NCBI GenBank assembly: GCA_964394815.1 | Contig: CAYMZC010000163.1 | Coordinates: 1-5,232, forward strand | Source: Sandaracinobacteroides sp964394815 | GTDB taxonomy: Bacteria; Pseudomonadota; Alphaproteobacteria; Sphingomonadales; Sphingomonadaceae | Length of the DNA stretch: 5,232 nucleotides | Reading direction: 5' to 3' | Part shown: positions 1-5,232 of the stretch, one piece after another | Position numbering within the stretch: position 1 is the first letter of the stretch | How the letters are laid out: each line of letters opens with the position of its first letter | The notes under the pieces: generated by a model | Databases searched by the model: none | Told to the model about the DNA's origin: nothing | What the model saw: the letters and a program-made list of their open reading frames with translations, nothing else | Position numbers and translations under genes: made by a program

Positions 1-55
1 GGCCACGAATGGCTTTCATGTTCTTTTGCCGCTGATCAGGCGTTAAAACGTCCAT
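1..55 (-). CDS. vsr: Vsr-type DNA mismatch endonuclease, N-terminal fragment cut by the window edge
   Basis: Reading leftward from an ATG at 53-55 gives the 18 residues MDVLTPDQRQKNMKAIRG with no stop before the edge. This matches the conserved N-terminus of Vsr proteins (an L-T-x-x-Q-R-x-x-N-M-x-x-I-R-G pattern). In the family, Vsr nicks DNA 5' of the T in T:G mismatches produced by deamination of 5-methylcytosine, so that short-patch repair can restore C. Full-length family members are about 130-150 residues, so most of the gene, including the catalytic and zinc-binding parts, lies outside the window. The start is 16 bp after the nuclease stop codon and has AAGG and AGGG Shine-Dalgarno-like stretches just upstream. 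It is probably the last or a late gene of the operon that begins with the cytosine methyltransferase. The identification rests on only 18 residues, but the pattern is distinctive and the neighbouring C5-methyltransferase supports it. Confidence 0.85.
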   Translation of the reverse strand, partial: MDVLTPDQRQKNMKAIRG

Positions 56-59
56 CTTG

Positions 60-68
60 CCCTACCTT
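60..68 (-). promoter_or_regulatory. Ribosome binding site of vsr
   Basis: On the minus strand the 16-bp gap between the nuclease stop (72-74) and the vsr ATG (53-55) reads GGCAAGGTAGGGCAAG. AAGG lies 9 nt and AGGG 4 nt before the ATG; either could pair with the 16S rRNA tail. There is no room for a promoter in the gap, so vsr is probably read from the operon transcript. Confidence 0.5.
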
Positions 69-71
69 GCC

Positions 72-1745
72 TCATGGAGAGGCTGCTTTTCCCGCCGCGT
101 CAGCGATGATGGCGCGCAACGCCGCACAAATATCGGCAAGACTCATGCCCGGTTTGATCGTTGCCGCGCCAAAGCGGAATGTCGAACGATAATCTGGATG
201 GAAGAGTCGTCCCGGCATCGGCGTTTTTCGGTAGGACACTGCGCCCGGACTTGGGATATGCGGCGTCAGAAGATAAGCGGCTTGAACGATCCCACGAAAA
301 TCACAGCCGCCCCCATCTTCGACCAGAGCATCGCGATAGGTGTGGATGGAGCTGATTGCATCATTGAGCGCGGTGTCGATCCGGTACTTGGCGTCGAGAA
401 CGATAAGCTGCGCCTGAGCCCCTTCGCCGCGAGTCGTGCCTGCGAGAACGATATCAGGCGTCATGGTGCGGCTGAACGAACCGCGCCCGTCATCGGCCTT
501 CCAGAATTCCTCATAGCGTTTCTGGAACATGATCTCATATGAGGCGGAGACTTTCACGGTCACGGCGCTGGCGGCGATGGTCAGCCCGCCCGCCGCGTCC
601 CGTGTGAACAGTGTCCGAAAATCCACGGCTGCGGGGCCGAACTCTTTCACCGCTGCATGGATCAAGCGCAGGAAGCACCACAGCTCGTAGAGCTCAAAGG
701 TACGGGCGAGCGGAAGATCAAGAAAGTCACCAAAGATCGCCGCAAGGCCAAGATTAAAGTCCTGATACAGCTTGTAGAACTGCCGATAATTTGGGTCGTT
801 TCGAAAGAGCGAGGATAGATGCAGTTGCGGCGGAGCCGGGGGCAAATCGGCGAACGGCTCTGCCTGCCTCAGAGCATGCAGGCGGCGCGCAAGACGGCGG
901 CATCGATTGGCCCATAGGCTGGCAACGGATTGCGTCTCGGGGTCGCCCTTCGTGGCAACTTTGTCGAGCTGTTCTGCGGATGCGCTGAGCCATGCCGCCC
1001 ACGCTGATAGGATCGCTGCCATCTGGCGATGCTCAGGTAGGTCGAAGGAACTGAATCTCTGACGGATTCGAAATTCGGGTGGCAGGAAGCCGCGAAGCGC
1101 GCTTGGCAGGCGTGTCACCTTTGCGGGCACGCGGGCGGCCCGTCCGCGCGCGAAGGATCGGATTACCTCGTCGCCTGTCGCTCGCCGCACTTGGTGGTAC
1201 GGCACGACGCGCTCTTCCGATCTGAGATGGCGGCGGGGCCTGCGCTCGATCTCCCGCACGACGCGCTCCAGTGCGTCCATGCGTGAACGCAGATATTCCA
1301 GCCGTGCGATTGCAGGCGGCTTCCCCTTTGTCCCTTGCGCGATGCCCTTGTGAAAATTGGTCAGCGAGAACAGCGCGAAGCTGTCTCGCATGATATCGAC
1401 CAGCATCGTATCGAAGTCGCTGCGGGTCAGTTTGTTGCGGTCGGGATCGGTGACAAGCTCGAAGCGGATCGGGCGTTGCCCCGGCGGGCGTAGCTCGGCC
1501 GAGATTTCCCCTGCATGAAAGCCCGTCTGCCAGCGCCAACGCGCTGTGCCCGCGCCGCGCGAGCGCAGCGCTTCGAGCGGCACATCATCGATCAGAAGAT
1601 CCGTTTCGGGCGCACCTTCAGCGTCCTGAAGTTCAAAGATGTAGCTGCGGGTTTCTTGAATCGTGCCCGGCGGGATGCTGTCGGCTGACGGCCAAATCTG
1701 CCATGCGTCGCCAGTGTCTTCGGATCGAATGTGCAGCGAGGGCAC
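72..1745 (-). CDS. DUF2357 / PD-(D/E)XK nuclease, McrC-like restriction subunit
   Basis: A 557-residue protein with the layout of DUF2357-domain proteins that carry a C-terminal PD-(D/E)XK nuclease fold (formerly DUF524). Residues about 1-130 look beta-rich. Residues about 144-290 are strongly helical and rich in Arg, which suits a DNA-contacting or partner-binding arm. The nuclease region runs from about 310 to 515. Visible active-site candidates are T429-P-D431-I-V-L, then L450-D451-A-K453-Y-R (the D-x-K core), with an acidic helix ELYELWCF (E351, E354) upstream that may supply another metal ligand. The later H468-T-Y-R-D-A segment is also typical of these proteins. No signal peptide or membrane segment is seen, so it should act in the cytoplasm. 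The GTG start is chosen because it lies 8 bp after the NTPase stop with AGGTG 5 nt upstream. Inference: it is the cleavage subunit driven by the adjacent McrB-like motor, equivalent to McrC. Family and fold are fairly secure; substrate and methylation preference are unknown. Confidence 0.88.
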   Translation of the reverse strand: MPSLHIRSEDTGDAWQIWPSADSIPPGTIQETRSYIFELQDAEGAPETDLLIDDVPLEALRSRGAGTARWRWQTGFHAGEISAELRPPGQRPIRFELVTDPDRNKLTRSDFDTMLVDIMRDSFALFSLTNFHKGIAQGTKGKPPAIARLEYLRSRMDALERVVREIERRPRRHLRSEERVVPYHQVRRATGDEVIRSFARGRAARVPAKVTRLPSALRGFLPPEFRIRQRFSSFDLPEHRQMAAILSAWAAWLSASAEQLDKVATKGDPETQSVASLWANRCRRLARRLHALRQAEPFADLPPAPPQLHLSSLFRNDPNYRQFYKLYQDFNLGLAAIFGDFLDLPLARTFELYELWCFLRLIHAAVKEFGPAAVDFRTLFTRDAAGGLTIAASAVTVKVSASYEIMFQKRYEEFWKADDGRGSFSRTMTPDIVLAGTTRGEGAQAQLIVLDAKYRIDTALNDAISSIHTYRDALVEDGGGCDFRGIVQAAYLLTPHIPSPGAVSYRKTPMPGRLFHPDYRSTFRFGAATIKPGMSLADICAALRAIIADAAGKAASP

Positions 1746-1750
1746 GGGCG

Positions 1751-1755
1751 CACCT
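1751..1755 (-). promoter_or_regulatory. Ribosome binding site deciding the nuclease GTG start
   Basis: AGGTG on the minus strand overlaps the NTPase stop codon (TAG, 1754-1756) and sits 5 nt before the GTG at 1743-1745. The spacing supports this GTG as the start and suggests that translation passes directly from the NTPase to the nuclease. Confidence 0.5.
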
Positions 1756-3532
1756 AACGGCTGGCCTGGAACGCGCCATACTCATCAAGATCAGCGCCGA
1801 GCTGATCGAGAAGAGCTTTCGAGCGCGGCAAGGCGGCGAGCTGTGTCCCGAGGTCATTCAGCAAAGACCGCTGGGCTTCCGAGCCGCGCAACTTCACAAG
1901 GAGCTTCTGCACCATGAGCTGATCAAGCACGTCATCGGCTCCCTGGCCGAGACTTCCGACGGCAAAATGGTGATAGGTAACGACTTCGCGGATTAGACGA
2001 TACCCGAAGCCAAGACGATGCTGCTGCATCACGCCCTGCATGGCAACAAGGTGTGGACGGCAATGGGCGCATGCCGGGGCAAGATCGGGCTCTTGAGCCT
2101 CGATTTTGGTGATGTAGCCGTCCACATCGACGTCGTTCATCTCGATCAGGATGGCACGGTCCAGAACCTTGTCGCTGACGGGATTGGTGGTCTCATCAAT
2201 ATTGATCGTGCCCGTGATGTAGAGATTTGGTGGCAAGGGCAATGAGGCCGGGATACTGCTGCCCGTCGAGCCTTCGAGCGGCACGCCATTGGAATGGAGC
2301 GGGAGAGCTTCGCCTGTCTCGATGGCGGACAAGACGTCGGAGAAATAGTACTCGACGCGGGCCAAGTTCATTTCGTCGAGGATGACAAAGACAGGCGAGT
2401 CCCTGAAGGCGGTCGCAACCAACACGGCTTCAAGGAATGGCGGCACGACATAGCGGTCTGTCAGAACGTCGTAATAGCCCGTGAGACCCGTGGGATCGGT
2501 CCATTCCGGTCTGACAGGGCATACGAACAAGAAGGGATCATCGGCGTCGCGATTGTCTTTGCCGTGGATCGCGCGGGCGTAGAGCAAGGCAAGCTGTGTC
2601 TTGCCCGTGCCTGAGAGGCCCGAGAGGATCACGAAGTGCTTGTGTTTCAGGAAGTTGAGCCCGGCATGATAGCGGGTCAGCTCCCCATTGGGATAGAAGC
2701 CGCCGAGATCGCTGACGGCCTTTTCGATATCAGCCAGCGCCAGGGTTGTTGGCATGCGCGCCATCTCAGGGCTGACCGCATTGGTCTCCGGCCAAACCGT
2801 GCGCACCTCATGGATGCGCTCGCGCCCGATCAGGCTTCCCAGATAGCCAACAAACTCGCGGGCAAGGAGCGAACGGCGCGCGGCGGCTGCGGGGGGATAG
2901 ATACCAAAGACGATTTTCTCGATCTTGACCGGACGGCTGATCGTGCTGAGGTCTTCGGGCATTTCATCGAAGAAGCTCTTATTGCGCAGATAGAGCTGCC
3001 CGTCTTGAGCCAGATAGCCTTTGACGTTGTTGTTGGTCGCGGCGTAGTCGAGCCCATCGGGTGAGACAGGCGCGGCGGCTGCGCCGCCAGCTCCGTCCCC
3101 GCCCTCACTGTTGCCATCGTCGTCGCTTACAGCAGCGGTCGCACCTGTGTCTGCCTCTGCGGGCTGTGCCGCTTCAGCCTGTGCGCTGTCCTCGGCGTCG
3201 TCGTCCTCGGACCCTTTGCGCTTCCAAGGCTTGGACGTGCCAACGGCTTTCATCTCGGTGAGCCGCGCGCGCAGTTGGGGCATGTCCGATTTGATGAAGA
3301 TCGAGAAGTAAATCTCGTCCTCGGGCGGAAAGCGCAATAGGCAGTGGACGACAAGCTGATCGACGTCAGCAGCGAGGTTTTCGAGATTCAGATTAAAGCA
3401 GAAAAGTCCGCGCCCGATAATCTTGGCGCTGTTGGATACGCCAAAGGCATCCCGAAAGCTTGTCTTGGGTGTTGCGCCGAGGTCTTTTTTAAGCGCTTGC
3501 CTGTAGAGGTCCTGCCGCTGCGCAATGTCCAT
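1754..3532 (-). CDS. McrB-like AAA+ motor NTPase, restriction subunit
   Basis: A 592-residue protein counted from the ATG at 3530-3532. A GTG two codons upstream (3538) would give 594, but its Shine-Dalgarno spacing is poor. The AAA+ module is C-terminal. Walker A is GLSGTGKT (residues 305-312). A WTDPTGLTGYYD segment (344-355) is typical of McrB/dynein-like AAA proteins. Walker B is VFVILDEMN (381-389). The sensor-1 region is TGTINIDETTNP (440-451), followed by KVLDRA with a candidate arginine finger (R459). A sensor-2-like GYRLIREV lies at 510-517. The N-terminal part (about 1-95, and again about 170-245) has short beta-like segments and no family that I recognise. The two halves are separated by a flexible Asp/Glu/Ala/Gly-rich linker at about 107-158. 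In McrBC the equivalent subunit forms a ring that moves DNA and activates the McrC nuclease; the next gene is such a nuclease. The McrB GTPase signature MNTADR is replaced by the INIDETT segment, so GTP use cannot be assumed. Its first 44 bp overlap the methyltransferase gene. Confidence 0.9.
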   Translation of the reverse strand: MDIAQRQDLYRQALKKDLGATPKTSFRDAFGVSNSAKIIGRGLFCFNLNLENLAADVDQLVVHCLLRFPPEDEIYFSIFIKSDMPQLRARLTEMKAVGTSKPWKRKGSEDDDAEDSAQAEAAQPAEADTGATAAVSDDDGNSEGGDGAGGAAAAPVSPDGLDYAATNNNVKGYLAQDGQLYLRNKSFFDEMPEDLSTISRPVKIEKIVFGIYPPAAAARRSLLAREFVGYLGSLIGRERIHEVRTVWPETNAVSPEMARMPTTLALADIEKAVSDLGGFYPNGELTRYHAGLNFLKHKHFVILSGLSGTGKTQLALLYARAIHGKDNRDADDPFLFVCPVRPEWTDPTGLTGYYDVLTDRYVVPPFLEAVLVATAFRDSPVFVILDEMNLARVEYYFSDVLSAIETGEALPLHSNGVPLEGSTGSSIPASLPLPPNLYITGTINIDETTNPVSDKVLDRAILIEMNDVDVDGYITKIEAQEPDLAPACAHCRPHLVAMQGVMQQHRLGFGYRLIREVVTYHHFAVGSLGQGADDVLDQLMVQKLLVKLRGSEAQRSLLNDLGTQLAALPRSKALLDQLGADLDEYGAFQASR

Positions 3533-5000
3533 AATCACTCTCTTCGGATTCTTTCAGGGTTGCGGCCATTTGCGTTGCGATTGCTTTTGCCATGAGCGGC
3601 GGCACGGCATTGCCGATTTGCCTAAAGGCGGGGTTCATTGTGCCTGAGAAGGTGAAGCCGTCAGGGAATGATTGCAAGCGGGCTGCTTCGCGGACAGAAA
3701 TCGTTCGCGCCTGATCATGGTCGTAATGAATGTGGCTGTAGCTGTCTTTTCCAAGATGGGCCATCAAAGTCCGTGCGGGCGCGTCTGCCCACATCTTGCG
3801 CCATTTATTGGGGAACTTGCCTGGATCATAGGGCGGGACGATAGATTTCTTGAGCGCGTCATAGGCCGCTGATCCTTTGCGCAAGGGCTTGCCCTCAGTG
3901 GCGCGCGCAGCGAGTGCTTCTTCGAACATGGCATTGGCATGCTGGAAGGCTTCTGGATACTGGTCGCCCGGATTGAGCCGCGCGAAGAGCGGATAATCGC
4001 GTGGCAGGTAGCGGATCACGTGGTCGGTGAGACCGTTGCCCGCCTCAAAGCCCGGCCAGGATCGCATGAGCTGCGCATAGTCTGAAAGCTTCGCTGCCTC
4101 GCCATAGGGCATAACCTGATCGAAGCGCCGCGCGCCGCGCTTGAGCCGTCCCTCGGCTAACTCCTTACGGGCATCGATGGGTGGCAAGTCACCAAGGGCC
4201 TGCTCCGCCGTCACGGCTGGCGTCAGATCAGGCGTGGCGTCGGGCGGCGGAAGGTAATCGAAGGCATCTTCAAGCAGTCCGTCTTTCTTGAGAAATTTCA
4301 GGGCAACGGCGCGGGAGCCTTCATATCCGGGTGGCAGTTGCACCCAATGGGTCGGCTCTGGAAAAACGATCCGATCCGCCACTTCACGGCGATAGGCCAT
4401 CAGGAACATGCGCTCGCGCATCTGCGGAACGCCATAGAACGCGGCATTCAGGAGAGTATAGCCCGCGACATAACCCTTCGCTTCGAGCACCTCGCAGATT
4501 TCTTCCGCGAGGTTCTGGCCGCCGTGATTGAGCACGTCGGGCACGTTCTCCATGAGGACGGCGATGGGTTTGAAGGCTTCGACGTAGTGCAGATATTCCT
4601 GATAGAGCCGCGCGCGCGGATCGTGCCGAAAGGCTTCGGGGTGCTCGTCCACCTCACGAAGCTTCGGACGCCCGACCCGCGCAAATGCCTGACAGGGTGG
4701 CCCGCCGATGATGAGATCAACCGCCTGGTCCGTTCGGCCGAGACTTAGCTTCGCAGCCAAGGCATCTGGCCCCGTTGTCGTAATGTCGATGGCTTGGGCG
4801 TGGGCGTCGTCGCCGGGATGGAAGTTCATACCATGCGAACGCGCAGCGTCGGGATCGAACTCCACTGCGCCGACGATGTCGAAGCCAGCAGCCTGAAAGC
4901 CGAGTGATAGCCCGCCGCAGCCAGAGAACAGATCAAGAACGCGAGCGGGTTGGCCTGCGCGAATTCGTGCGAGCTTGGACACGAACACACTCGACGACAC
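3489..5000 (-). CDS. DNA (cytosine-5)-methyltransferase
   Basis: A 503-residue enzyme that transfers a methyl group from S-adenosylmethionine to C5 of cytosine in a specific DNA site. The family motifs occur in the usual order: motif I VLDLFSGCGGLSLGF (21-35, SAM binding); motif IV GGPPCQAF (99-106) with catalytic Cys103; motif VI MENV (150-153) with Glu151; motif VIII QMRERMF (193-199); a conserved TAEQALGDLPPI segment (264-275); motif IX around ARTLMAHLGKDS (409-420); TISVREAARLQSFPDGF (433-449); and motif X RQIGNAVPP (460-468). The target-recognition region is mainly about 276-406. All catalytic motifs look intact. The GTG start at 4998-5000 is well supported by AAGGAGG 6 nt upstream. The last 24 residues lie beyond motif X, and about 14 of them are encoded in the overlap with the NTPase gene, so they are probably not critical. 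Together with the downstream motor, nuclease and Vsr, it is the modification arm of the locus. The recognition site cannot be inferred, so I do not call it dcm. Confidence 0.96.
   Translation of the reverse strand: MSSSVFVSKLARIRAGQPARVLDLFSGCGGLSLGFQAAGFDIVGAVEFDPDAARSHGMNFHPGDDAHAQAIDITTTGPDALAAKLSLGRTDQAVDLIIGGPPCQAFARVGRPKLREVDEHPEAFRHDPRARLYQEYLHYVEAFKPIAVLMENVPDVLNHGGQNLAEEICEVLEAKGYVAGYTLLNAAFYGVPQMRERMFLMAYRREVADRIVFPEPTHWVQLPPGYEGSRAVALKFLKKDGLLEDAFDYLPPPDATPDLTPAVTAEQALGDLPPIDARKELAEGRLKRGARRFDQVMPYGEAAKLSDYAQLMRSWPGFEAGNGLTDHVIRYLPRDYPLFARLNPGDQYPEAFQHANAMFEEALAARATEGKPLRKGSAAYDALKKSIVPPYDPGKFPNKWRKMWADAPARTLMAHLGKDSYSHIHYDHDQARTISVREAARLQSFPDGFTFSGTMNPAFRQIGNAVPPLMAKAIATQMAATLKESEESDYGHCAAAGPLQASA
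3538..3544 (-). promoter_or_regulatory. Ribosome binding site of the NTPase gene, inside the methyltransferase gene
   Basis: AAGAGAG on the minus strand lies 5 nt before the ATG at 3530-3532. The same stretch runs into the alternative GTG at 3536-3538, leaving that codon almost no spacer, so the ATG is preferred. The site is within the last codons of the methyltransferase, which implies translational coupling. Confidence 0.45.
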
Positions 5001-5006
5001 AACCTG

Positions 5007-5013
5007 CCTCCTT
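5007..5013 (-). promoter_or_regulatory. Strong Shine-Dalgarno site of the methyltransferase
   Basis: The minus strand reads AAGGAGG followed by CAGGTT and then the GTG start at 4998-5000. This is a full match to the anti-Shine-Dalgarno sequence with a 6-nt spacer, and it fixes GTG as the start. It is clearly stronger than the sites of the three downstream genes, suggesting high methyltransferase translation relative to the restriction subunits. Confidence 0.85.
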
Positions 5014-5032
5014 GAAGATGCTCATTTCACCT

Positions 5033-5042
5033 CGGGATCCCG
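5033..5042. repeat. 10-bp perfect palindrome CGGGATCCCG in the methyltransferase leader
   Basis: CGGGATCCCG is self-complementary over all ten bases. It lies between the proposed transcription start (about 5052) and the Shine-Dalgarno site (5007-5013). It could be a binding or methylation site, but not a stable hairpin because there is no loop. Function is unproven. Confidence 0.3.
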
Positions 5043-5058
5043 GCTGACTGCGCGCGTG

Positions 5059-5088
5059 ATTCTAGTTCACAATCCCTCTCAGTCACAA
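5059..5088 (-). promoter_or_regulatory. Candidate sigma-70-type promoter for the operon
   Basis: On the minus strand TTGTGA (5083-5088) could be the -35 box and TAGAAT (5059-5064) the -10 box, 18 bp apart. The -10 box matches TATAAT at 5 of 6 positions and the -35 box matches TTGACA at 4 of 6. Transcription would start near 5052, giving a leader of about 50 nt to the methyltransferase GTG. This is a by-eye call in the only non-coding region of the window. Confidence 0.45.
5067..5088 (-). repeat. Direct repeat of TTGTGA within the promoter
   Basis: TTGTGA occurs at 5083-5088 and 5067-5072 on the minus strand, a 16-bp period separated by 10 bp. The first copy is the proposed -35 box and the second sits 2 bp upstream of the -10 box. 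Such placement would suit a repressor site, but a six-base repeat can arise by chance and no regulator gene is present. Confidence 0.25.
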
Positions 5089-5094
5089 CATATG

Positions 5095-5104
5095 CGCCTA
5101 GGCG
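5095..5104. repeat. 10-bp perfect palindrome CGCCTAGGCG upstream of the -35 box
   Basis: CGCCTAGGCG is self-complementary over ten bases and lies just upstream of the proposed -35 box (5083-5088), where regulators often bind. Its core CCTAGG recurs at 5178-5183. It is a possible operator or a target of the encoded methyltransferase, with no direct support for either. Confidence 0.3.
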
Positions 5105-5150
5105 GTTCATGTCACGACCAGATTTACGCCTCAGCAAACAGCGCCGCTCG

Positions 5151-5189
5151 CCTGAGCCGCGCACGAACACGATCTTACCTAGGCTCAGG
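5151..5189. repeat. Inverted repeat with 8-bp arms in the upstream region
   Basis: CCTGAGCC (5151-5158) and GGCTCAGG (5182-5189) are perfect inverted copies separated by 23 bp. The loop is long and no T-run follows on either strand, so it is not a normal intrinsic terminator. It might be the remains of a regulatory or mobile-element sequence, or chance. Confidence 0.25.
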
Positions 5190-5232
5190 ACCCATTGATC
5201 CGAGAGGCATGATCTGATTCAGGCTCCGCAAG

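Larger units (their letters stand above)
5001..5232. other. Non-coding upstream region of the operon
   Basis: This is the only stretch without a convincing gene. From the methyltransferase outward it holds the Shine-Dalgarno site, the CGGGATCCCG palindrome, a candidate promoter, the CGCCTAGGCG palindrome and an 8-bp inverted repeat. It also holds all three CTAG tetranucleotides that I can find in the window. I see no tRNA, no complete mobile element and no recognisable end of an upstream gene before the right edge. Confidence 0.6.

Noticed and set aside
57..542. 161-codon open frame on the plus strand from a TTG
   Set aside because: It lies antisense to the C-terminal nuclease domain, has no family features and no plausible Shine-Dalgarno site; long antisense frames are common in GC-rich genes.
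1033..1539. 168-codon minus-strand frame overlapping the nuclease in another frame
   Set aside because: The product is Arg/Ala-rich frame-shifted sequence of the DUF2357 gene, which is itself continuous, so there is no frameshift to explain.
2636..3064. 142-codon plus-strand open frame antisense to the motor gene
   Set aside because: The opposite strand encodes clear AAA+ protein sequence, and the plus-strand product shows no recognisable motifs. The same applies to the plus-strand frames at 2294-2614 and 4338-4748.
3074..3088. GC-rich hairpin GGCGGC-TGC-GCCGCC within the motor gene
   Set aside because: It falls in the Gly/Ala-rich coding linker and is explained by repeated GGC/GCC codons; no T-run follows, so it is not a terminator.
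3489..5000. Naming the methyltransferase dcm because vsr is in the operon
   Set aside because: Dcm implies CCWGG specificity. Vsr genes also accompany methyltransferases with other sites, and the target-recognition region cannot be read for specificity by eye.
5151..5189. Inverted repeat considered as an intrinsic terminator of an upstream gene
   Set aside because: The 23-nt loop and the lack of a T-run on either strand do not fit a terminator; it is kept only as a repeat.
5190..5232. Right-edge sequence considered as the end of an insertion sequence
   Set aside because: It has a vaguely familiar look, but there is no transposase frame, no identifiable terminal inverted repeat pair and no target duplication within the window.

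Overview
The window is a compact, one-direction DNA modification and restriction locus, with every supported gene on the minus strand. Read 5' to 3' on that strand (right to left in window coordinates), the order is: an upstream control region (5001-5232); a C5-cytosine DNA methyltransferase (5000-3489); a McrB-like AAA+ motor NTPase (3532-1754); a McrC-like DUF2357/PD-(D/E)XK nuclease (1745-72); and the first 18 codons of a Vsr mismatch endonuclease (55-1), cut by the left edge.

The genes are packed as an operon. The methyltransferase and NTPase genes overlap by 44 bp, the NTPase and nuclease genes are 8 bp apart, and the nuclease and vsr genes are 16 bp apart. The only non-coding stretch is the 232 bp before the methyltransferase. 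It holds a plausible promoter, a strong Shine-Dalgarno site and several small palindromes or repeats. No RNA gene, CRISPR array, transposase or convincing terminator is visible.

Taken together, the genes look like a complete restriction-modification system of mixed ancestry. The methyltransferase would mark host sites at C5 of cytosine. The motor plus nuclease would form a McrBC-type complex that attacks DNA. Vsr would repair the T:G mismatches that arise when 5-methylcytosine deaminates. The closest known logic is that of LlaJI and BsuMI, where cytosine methyltransferases are paired with McrB-like motor proteins. Whether cleavage here targets unmethylated or methylated DNA cannot be read from sequence.

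The base composition is GC-rich, with GTG used as start codon in two genes. This fits a high-GC proteobacterium, perhaps an alphaproteobacterium, but nothing in the window fixes the taxon. Systems of this kind are often carried in accessory or defence islands. No integrase or attachment site is visible here to prove that.
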